A stretch of DNA of 17,540 nt from Chloroflexota bacterium (lineage in GTDB: Bacteria; Chloroflexota; Limnocylindria; P2-11E), in assembly GCA_005883775.1 (NCBI GenBank), contig VBEU01000112.1, positions 1 to 17,540 on the forward strand. Direction: 5' to 3'. The notes beneath the pieces were generated by a model. That model saw nothing but the letters and a program-made list of their open reading frames with translations, searched no databases and had not been told where the DNA came from. A program made the position numbers and the translations under genes. Below, in pieces: positions 13,136 through 17,540 of this stretch (positions are counted from its first letter, which is position 1; the number at the start of each line of letters is the position of its first letter).

Positions 13136-13821
13136 CCGTCCACCACCCTGCCGTCGCGCATGCTGATCGTGCGCTGGGCATGCGAGGCGATCAGCGCGTC
13201 GTGTGTGACGAGAAGGACCGTTTGCCCTTGCGCGTGTAGCTCCTCGAACAGCGCGATCAGCGCGGCGCCGTTCACGCTGTCGAGATTCCCGGTCGGCTCA
13301 TCCGCGAGCAGGATCGCCGGATCGCCGATGAGGGCGCGCGCCACGGCCGCGCGTTGCAGCTCTCCACCTGAGAGCTCGTTCGAGCGGTGGTCGGCGCGCG
13401 CGCTCATGCCGAGGCGGTCGAGGATCGCGCGAGCTCGTCGGACCCGCTCGGCGGCCGGCACGCCCGAAAAGGCGAGCGGCAGCGCGACGTTGTCGACGAC
13501 GCTGAAGCGGGGAAGCAGGTTGAAAGCTTGGAAGACCATGCCGACACGCTTGCTGCGGTGTCGTGCCAGGGCGACCTCGTCCAGCTTCGCGAGGTCCTCA
13601 CCGTCGACACGCACCGTTCCGCCGGTCGGCCGCTCGAGGCCGGCGACGACGTTGAGCAGAGTGGACTTGCCGGAACCGGACGGGCCCATTACGGCCACGA
13701 ACTCGCCGCGCCGAATTCCGAGCGTGACGCCGGCGAGCGCTGCGACGGTCGTCCGGCCGGATGCGTAGGTGCGCTCGAGGTCCAACGCCTCGACGGCCAG
13801 CGGAGCGTTCACTGTGGTCAA
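13132..13821 (-). CDS. MacB/LolD-type ABC transporter ATPase
   Basis: This 229-aa ATPase is complete: Walker A GPSGSGKS (47-54), Q-loop Gln98 (MVFQAFNLLPRFS, the MacB/LolD-type sequence), signature LSGGELQRAAVARAL (150-164), Walker B ILLADE with Glu175 followed by PTGNLD, and the switch His207 (LVTHD). It powers the permease encoded next, which it overlaps by 4 nt. The first possible start is TTG 13821. GTG 13812, three codons later, is an alternative because CAGACT (13826-13821) lies 8 nt before it in leaderless geometry. No ribosome binding site is seen for either. The cupin gene starts divergently about 30 nt away. Confidence 0.94.
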   Translation of the reverse strand: MTTVNAPLAVEALDLERTYASGRTTVAALAGVTLGIRRGEFVAVMGPSGSGKSTLLNVVAGLERPTGGTVRVDGEDLAKLDEVALARHRSKRVGMVFQAFNLLPRFSVVDNVALPLAFSGVPAAERVRRARAILDRLGMSARADHRSNELSGGELQRAAVARALIGDPAILLADEPTGNLDSVNGAALIALFEELHAQGQTVLLVTHDALIASHAQRTISMRDGRVVDG

Positions 13822-13850
13822 GTCTGCCCGATGCGTGCGACCATCCCCGC

Positions 13851-14207
13851 GTGCGGGTGATCAAACCCGAGATGCGAAAGCCTACGAGGAGCGTCGCCGA
13901 CATCTTCTCCGGCGAGGTTGACTCGTTCACCGCGGTCGGAGGCGAGCACAGCTCCGATCTTCGATTGTCGGAGATCCATTTCAAATCTGGCGCGCGCAAC
14001 CGCTGGCACACGCACACGACCGATCAGATCCTCATGTGCACCGACGGCGACGGCATCATCGCGACCGACGCCGAGCAGCACGATCTCACTCCGGGCGTGA
14101 TCGTCCTCATCCCCAAGAACACGCGGCACTGGCACGGCGCCAAGCCGGGCAAGGACATGACCCACTGGTCCATCCTCGGGCCTGCGGATACGCAGATCGC
14201 GGACTAG
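13851..14207 (+). CDS. Single-domain cupin, hydroxynitrile-lyase-like
   Basis: This 118-aa protein is a small metal-binding cupin. Motif 1 is RWHTHTTDQILMCTDGDG (51-68) with His53, His55 and Gln59. Motif 2 is TPGVIVLIPKNTRHWHGA (80-97) with His93. The His-His-Gln-His set, the HWHGA ending and the closing MTHWSI match the cupins known as manganese-dependent (R)-hydroxynitrile lyases and their many uncharacterised relatives. The natural reaction is uncertain, since most such proteins probably detoxify or isomerise other small compounds. I chose GTG 13851; GTG 13857 and ATG 13872 are later in-frame options, and none has a ribosome binding site. The frame is open upstream, but that part lies antisense to the ATPase gene. 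Its stop shares CTAG with the convergent membrane protein gene. Confidence 0.88.
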   Translation: MRVIKPEMRKPTRSVADIFSGEVDSFTAVGGEHSSDLRLSEIHFKSGARNRWHTHTTDQILMCTDGDGIIATDAEQHDLTPGVIVLIPKNTRHWHGAKPGKDMTHWSILGPADTQIAD

Positions 14208-14216
14208 CGTCCGCGA
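14197..14216. terminator. Hairpin over the shared stop codons of two convergent genes
   Basis: Perfect 8-bp arms TCGCGGAC (14197-14204) and GTCCGCGA (14209-14216) enclose a TAGC loop. The loop carries most of the CTAG in which both genes stop. No T run follows on either strand, so if it ends transcription it does so weakly or in both directions; it may instead protect 3' ends. Confidence 0.4.
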
Positions 14217-14929
14217 CGCGCGATGACGACGCTGATCGCGACCGTGAAAGACCCCGCGGCGAGCGTGACCAGGATCGCGAGAAGAGTGGTGCGGCCGGCA
14301 AGTATCTCGAATGCGCTCGCGAGGAACGCGAGCCCGTTGAAGACGAGCGCCATCACGTTCGGTAAGCGCATGTCGTCCCAATGCAGCGAGCGAAGCTCCT
14401 GGATCCCTATCACCGCGTAGCCGAAGCACGCGGCACCTGCGAGCCGGTACACGTACTCGTCCGTTCCCCTGTAGCCCATGACTGACGCGAATTGCCCCGC
14501 CGCCTGCGGTCCCAGACCAAAGACAGCCGCTGAGAGCGTCGCGAGCGCGAGGACGACCGCCGCCCACGTTGCGACATTGCGCGGACCCGCGACGGCGCCG
14601 CGGTGCGCGACGAGAATTTGAGCGACGGCCCACGCCACGACCACCGCCCACAGCGAAACGACCACGACGATCCCGGCGATCTGATTGCTCACGAACGAAA
14701 CGAATCCGGCGAGGAAGACGAGCACCGTGAACGCATAGGAGCCGAGGACTACGAAGCGGATCGGGGACCAGAGGCCGTTCCGGACGCCGAGGGCGAGAGC
14801 GACCGCATACCCGACCATCGCCGCGCCGCCCAGCTCGTAGATAAAGGTGTCGTCGCCCGAAAGACCTGCGAAGCGGGCGAACGGTCTCGGAAAGACGTAG
14901 AGCGGTAGGCCAAGCGCGAGCGAGCCCAC
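14204..14929 (-). CDS. Internally duplicated multi-pass membrane protein, start uncertain
   Basis: I do not recognise the family. The protein (241 aa from GTG 14929) has about seven to eight membrane segments and is built from two similar halves. Residues 17-110 and 147-238 share the pattern F-A-x(5-9)-[DE]-x-[FY]-[IV]-Y-x-L-x-GAA-x-x-GYAV: YELGGAAMVGYAV (31-43) and YRLAGAACFGYAV (161-173), each followed by an Arg-containing loop and further helices. The frame continues upstream through IGPFERVALALPLV to ATA 14968, which would overlap the upstream gene's stop by 4 nt (ATAG) and complete a first helix, so the natural start could be a rare ATA. GTG 14929 is the first ordinary start. It is the second gene of a pair with 14965-15549. 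Confidence 0.75.
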   Translation of the reverse strand: MGSLALGLPLYVFPRPFARFAGLSGDDTFIYELGGAAMVGYAVALALGVRNGLWSPIRFVVLGSYAFTVLVFLAGFVSFVSNQIAGIVVVVSLWAVVVAWAVAQILVAHRGAVAGPRNVATWAAVVLALATLSAAVFGLGPQAAGQFASVMGYRGTDEYVYRLAGAACFGYAVIGIQELRSLHWDDMRLPNVMALVFNGLAFLASAFEILAGRTTLLAILVTLAAGSFTVAISVVIARRGR

Positions 14930-14964
14930 CAGAGGGAGTGCGAGCGCGACTCGCTCGAACGGGC

Positions 14965-15549
14965 CTATGCGCGAAGGAGCCGGCCTGTCCAGATCCAGAA
15001 CGCCGGGACGAGGATGACGGACGCGAGCCCGCCGCTCACGAGGATGAGACCTTCGTATGCCGCGACCGTCGCGAAAAAGAGGACGATGAGGTCAAGTCCG
15101 CCGAGCGCTGCGAGCCACCCGAGATTCCGCGGCCACGACGCGTTGCCCGCGACGATCTCAAGCCCAAGGGTCAACGCCCAGAGCCCGGCGAGCCCGAAAG
15201 TCGCGAGGCCGCGGGGATCAGTCGGCGAGAGGTCGTTCGTCGCGATGCCCTGTTCGACCGCGATCGCCGCAAAAGTGCCATGCGCCGCCGAGAGAAGGCC
15301 GTACCCGACTCCGAGCGCCGTGAGCCACCAGCGCGCATCACCGCCAATTCGCGCGGCCGCCGACGTCGTCGCGATCGTCGCAGAGAGTCCCGCGCCCGCG
15401 ATGAGCGCCCACGCGAGAGCCGCCGCCTGCGTGTTCTCCGGGTGATTCCGAACGAACCCGAGAAACACGACCGCATAGACGAGCGAGAACGCCGCGATGA
15501 GATATGCCTGGAATCCAGCACGCCGTGAGAACGGTCGATCGATCGGCAT
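14965..15549 (-). CDS. Multi-pass membrane protein of unknown function
   Basis: This 194-aa protein begins MPIDRPFSRRAGFQAYL with a basic cytoplasmic end. It has about six hydrophobic segments, at roughly 14-32, 43-62, 73-97, 115-136, 143-164 and 168-190. There are no catalytic motifs that I can name, and it shows no obvious repeat like its neighbour. ATG 15549 has no ribosome binding site; a minus-strand TAGCAT at 15564-15559 lies 9 nt upstream and could be the -10 box of a nearly leaderless transcript. That box lies between the gene and the giant inverted repeat at 15577-15721. It probably forms an operon with the duplicated membrane protein that follows, and the two may form one complex. 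Confidence 0.78.
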   Translation of the reverse strand: MPIDRPFSRRAGFQAYLIAAFSLVYAVVFLGFVRNHPENTQAAALAWALIAGAGLSATIATTSAAARIGGDARWWLTALGVGYGLLSAAHGTFAAIAVEQGIATNDLSPTDPRGLATFGLAGLWALTLGLEIVAGNASWPRNLGWLAALGGLDLIVLFFATVAAYEGLILVSGGLASVILVPAFWIWTGRLLRA

Positions 15550-15576
15550 TCGCCGGCGATGCTAGAGCGAGAGTAG

Positions 15577-15721
15577 CGGTGCGGGTGGCACGGCGCAGGG
15601 GATCGCTCGTGACGCGCGGGTGCCCCGGGGACCCGGCTCCGCGGCCGCGAAGCGGGCCGCGGGTCGCCGGGGAGGGTGCGCGGAGCGAGCGATCCCCGTA
15701 GCCGGGACAGGACCCGCACCG
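15577..15721. repeat. 145-nt nested inverted repeat (giant G+C hairpin)
   Basis: This element fills most of the 180-nt gap between two minus-strand genes. Its arms are nested from outside inward. CGGTGCGGGT (15577-15586) pairs with 15712-15721, and CGGC (15591-15594) with 15701-15704. GGGGATCGCTCG (15598-15609) pairs perfectly with 15686-15697, and CGCGC (15613-15617) with 15678-15682. A 13-bp arm (15623-15635) pairs 12 of 13 with 15660-15672, and the tip is a GC-rich stem closed by GAA (15649-15651). The 3x3 internal loop TGA/GAG permits tandem G-A pairs. No protein frame here is credible. It could be a strong terminator or 3' stabiliser for the ABC operon ending at 15730, a dispersed repeat, or a structured RNA. 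Confidence 0.8.
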
Positions 15722-15729
15722 GCTCCCGA

Positions 15730-16590
15730 CTAGATCTCCCGCGAGCGGAAGCTGTAGATCGCCAGAGCGAGCATCACGGCGATCCACGCAATCGCCCACG
15801 CTATGTATGGAGCGGGCGGCGGCTCTGCTGAGAAGAACGGATTCGCGGCCACGGCGGGCCCGAGCTGCGACTGGGCCGCGATGACGATCGAGGGCTCGAG
15901 GCTCCAGACGGCTCCGCGCCAGAGCCCGTCCGTCGGCAGGATGAGCTTCGTCGCGGTACCGACGTGCGTGACGGTGGCGTTGTTGAATGCGGCGCCGACC
16001 CCGCCGACGATCCCGCCCATCCACGCGATGCCGAACAGGATCGCGGCGATGACTCCGCCGACCATGCCGGCGAGTCGCGTCGAGAGCATCAACGAGAAGG
16101 TGAGGATCACGACCCCTTCGCCGAGGACGAAACCTAAGAACTCGATCGGATGCGGGGGTTGATAACCGCTGACGGCCTGTACCGCGATCAGCTCGACGAC
16201 CGCCGCGGCGAGGCCGTAAGCGACGACGAGTGCGACCAGGCCGACCCACTTTCCGAGGACGTACTCGGCGCGCGCGATGGGCCGCGCCAGGATCGCGAGG
16301 GCGATCCCCGATTCGAGCTCGCCCGAGACCGCCGGGGACGCGACAAAGACCGCGGCGAGCGAAAGCACCCAGCTGAACATGAACATCACGAGGATGAGGA
16401 GCTGCGAGACGATCGTCCTCTTCTGGGCATCGGACAGAGGCTGCCCGCCGCTGCGCAGGTCTTCGATGCGCGACACGCCCCAGACGGTCAGGGCGATGAC
16501 CACGAGCGTCAGCAGCACGAGCGCGAGCAGGAGTCGGCGGCGCGCCGCCTCGCTGACGACCTGACGCGCGACGACGAGCACCGACCTCAC
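15730..16590 (-). CDS. ABC-2-type transporter permease
   Basis: This 286-aa integral membrane protein has six hydrophobic segments, at about 19-39, 62-84, 113-138, 150-171, 173-197 and 262-281. The segment-2 to segment-3 linker SGELESGIALAILARPIARAEYVLGKW (89-115) is the typical ABC-2 feature (E-x-x-S/G-G...P-I-x-R...Y-x-x-G-K) that contacts the ATPase. The long periplasmic stretch at about 200-260 precedes the last helix. Together with the upstream ATPase it forms an exporter; the substrate (drug, lipid or polymer) is not readable. The GTG 16590 start lies 1 nt after the ATPase stop, so translation is coupled. The giant inverted repeat begins 8 nt beyond its end and may finish this transcript. 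Confidence 0.9.
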   Translation of the reverse strand: MRSVLVVARQVVSEAARRRLLLALVLLTLVVIALTVWGVSRIEDLRSGGQPLSDAQKRTIVSQLLILVMFMFSWVLSLAAVFVASPAVSGELESGIALAILARPIARAEYVLGKWVGLVALVVAYGLAAAVVELIAVQAVSGYQPPHPIEFLGFVLGEGVVILTFSLMLSTRLAGMVGGVIAAILFGIAWMGGIVGGVGAAFNNATVTHVGTATKLILPTDGLWRGAVWSLEPSIVIAAQSQLGPAVAANPFFSAEPPPAPYIAWAIAWIAVMLALAIYSFRSREI

Positions 16591-16591
16591 G

Positions 16592-17494
16592 TCATTGCCC
16601 CAGGAGGCTCAGGAAACGCTCTTCGAGCGATTCATGCTGCGGCTCGACCGCGTAGATGCGTGCGCCTGACGCGACGATCGCGCTGACGAGCTCCGGGATC
16701 CGCTCGTGGTCGATGCCCTTGATCACGACCGCTCCGTCCGCGCCGTCGTCGAGCTCGCCGAAACGGGCCATCCCCGCGCGTGTCTCGCGCGAAACACCGG
16801 TGGCACGTACCCGCACGGACGACGTTCCCAGAAGCTGCGCGAGGTCTCCCTGAGCCACCACCTTGCCGCGATCGACGATCGCCACCGCGTCGCAAACCTG
16901 CTCGACCTCGCTCAGGAGGTGCGAGTTGAGGAACACCACGGTCCCTCTGTCGCGGAGGCCGCGGATGATCTCGCGCACGTCGTGGCGGCCGACCGGGTCG
17001 AGCGCGCTCGTCGGCTCGTCGAGCAGGACGACCGCGGGATCGTCGAGCAGCGCCACCCCGAGCCCGAGCCGTTGCTGCATCCCCTTCGAGAACGTGCCAA
17101 CACGCGAGCCTCCCCGATCCGCAAGGCCCACGGTGGCGAGGATCCTGTCGATCTCGGCCGCCCAGCGCGATCGCTCCAGCCCAGCCAGCTCGCAATGAAG
17201 CGCCAGCACCTCGCGCGCGGTGAGCCAGGATTGATATCGGAAGAGCTCCGGGAGGTAGCCGATCTTATGCAGGGAGGCCTTGCTGCCGAAGCTGGCGCCC
17301 GCGAGCGAGCCGCCCCCCGCGGTCGGTCGGGCGAGTCCGACAAGGATCTTGACGGCGGTGGTCTTCCCGGCGCCGTTCGGCCCGAGGAATCCGAAGACGC
17401 CGCTCGTGACCGAAAGCGAAAGGTCGTCGAGAGCGACGACCTTTCCATAACGCTTGGTGACGTGGGCAAGCTCGATCGCGGCCGCGGACGCCAC
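16592..17494 (-). CDS. ABC-2-type transporter ATPase (CcmA-like)
   Basis: This 300-aa protein has an N-terminal nucleotide-binding domain (about 1-220): Walker A GPNGAGKT (38-45), a GYLPE segment at the Q-loop position (79-83), the degenerate signature FSKGMQQRLGLG (135-146), Walker B VVLLDE with Glu160 followed by PTSALDP, and switch His192 (NSHLLSEVEQVCD). FSKGM in place of LSGGQ is normal for the CcmA/ABC-2 export class. The last 75 residues (VRVRATGVSRET...EPQHESLEERFLSLLG) form the regulatory tail common in DrrA-like ATPases. GTG 17494 follows the TAG of the upstream gene without any gap and has no clear ribosome binding site, so it is probably translated by coupling. Confidence 0.95.
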   Translation of the reverse strand: MASAAAIELAHVTKRYGKVVALDDLSLSVTSGVFGFLGPNGAGKTTAVKILVGLARPTAGGGSLAGASFGSKASLHKIGYLPELFRYQSWLTAREVLALHCELAGLERSRWAAEIDRILATVGLADRGGSRVGTFSKGMQQRLGLGVALLDDPAVVLLDEPTSALDPVGRHDVREIIRGLRDRGTVVFLNSHLLSEVEQVCDAVAIVDRGKVVAQGDLAQLLGTSSVRVRATGVSRETRAGMARFGELDDGADGAVVIKGIDHERIPELVSAIVASGARIYAVEPQHESLEERFLSLLGQ

Positions 17495-17540
17495 CTACTT
17501 CATCGAGTTGGCGACATCGAGGGCCTGCCGCTCTGTCAGA
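17495..17540 (-). CDS. C-terminal end of an upstream gene (fragment)
   Basis: The last 14 codons before TAG 17497-17495 read LTERQALDVANSMK and continue past the window edge. The stop abuts the ATPase GTG, so this gene belongs to the same operon. Too little is visible to name it. The frame is inferred from the abutting stop and the protein-like composition. Confidence 0.45.
   Translation of the reverse strand, partial: LTERQALDVANSMK

Noticed and set aside
13818..14651. 277-aa minus-strand frame across the cupin and the duplicated membrane protein
   Set aside because: Arg/Gly-rich, opposite a cupin with intact metal motifs and in another frame of a clear membrane protein.
14938..15528. 196-aa plus-strand frame, nearly all Arg, Glu, Asp and Pro
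   Set aside because: Typical antisense image of hydrophobic membrane protein codons; no start signal or neighbour support.
15577..15721. CRISPR or transposon end
   Set aside because: There are no regularly spaced direct repeats, no cas or transposase gene and no target-site duplication; the element is a single nested inverted repeat.
15338..16249. 303-aa minus-strand frame spanning the giant inverted repeat
   Set aside because: Arg-dominated translation overlapping the ABC-2 permease and the membrane protein in other frames; no domain visible.

Overview
The window is a compact, G+C-rich (about two-thirds G+C by eye) bacterial chromosome segment. Its genes are packed back to back, use many GTG and TTG starts, and mostly lack a Shine-Dalgarno sequence. 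Several starts lie 6-10 nt after a TANNNT box, as expected for leaderless mRNAs. No phage, transposon, CRISPR, tRNA or rRNA was seen. The gene mix (MacB-like ABC unit, MarR/YceI pair, short DUF255 thioredoxin-fold protein, YflT-like proteins, amidohydrolases) suggests a soil or freshwater Chloroflexota (Limnocylindria-like) or a deep-branching actinobacterial relative. That placement is inference from gene style only.

Layout. 1-392 (-): N-terminal part of a membrane protein behind a strong palindromic operator/promoter (429-458). 504-2350 (+): PaaK-like acyl-CoA ligase and LysE-type exporter, overlapping. 2347-3654 (-): A-type Fe-S carrier, VOC-fold protein and nicotinamidase-like hydrolase. 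3744-6447 (+): VOC protein, short DUF255 protein and YflT-like membrane protein. 6444-7619 (-) and 7643-8899 (+): divergent amidohydrolase and alkaline-phosphatase-superfamily enzyme, 23 nt apart. 8665-9423 (-): exported protein, probably frameshifted. 9516-9956 (+): soluble YflT-like protein. 9953-10429 (-) and 10482-11030 (+): MarR regulator and YceI protein around a shared operator. 11045-13821 (-): MacB-type ATPase, permease and a conserved hypothetical protein. 13851-14207 (+): hydroxynitrile-lyase-like cupin. 14204-15549 (-): two multi-pass membrane proteins, one internally duplicated. 15577-15721: a very large G+C-rich inverted repeat. 15730-17540 (-): ABC-2 exporter (permease and ATPase) preceded by the last codons of another gene.

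Themes. Genes are joined by 1-4 nt overlaps, and four of the six convergent pairs share their stop codons through a CTAG or TTAG tetranucleotide. Functions centre on efflux (two ABC exporters, LysE), detoxification or small-molecule turnover (VOC, cupin, amidohydrolase, nicotinamidase-like) and stress or redox proteins. I see no clear new defence or mobile system. The most interesting signals are the 145-nt inverted repeat, the operator-in-promoter designs, the terminator embedded in a coding end, the probable frameshift near 8944-8950, and two genes whose natural starts look non-canonical.
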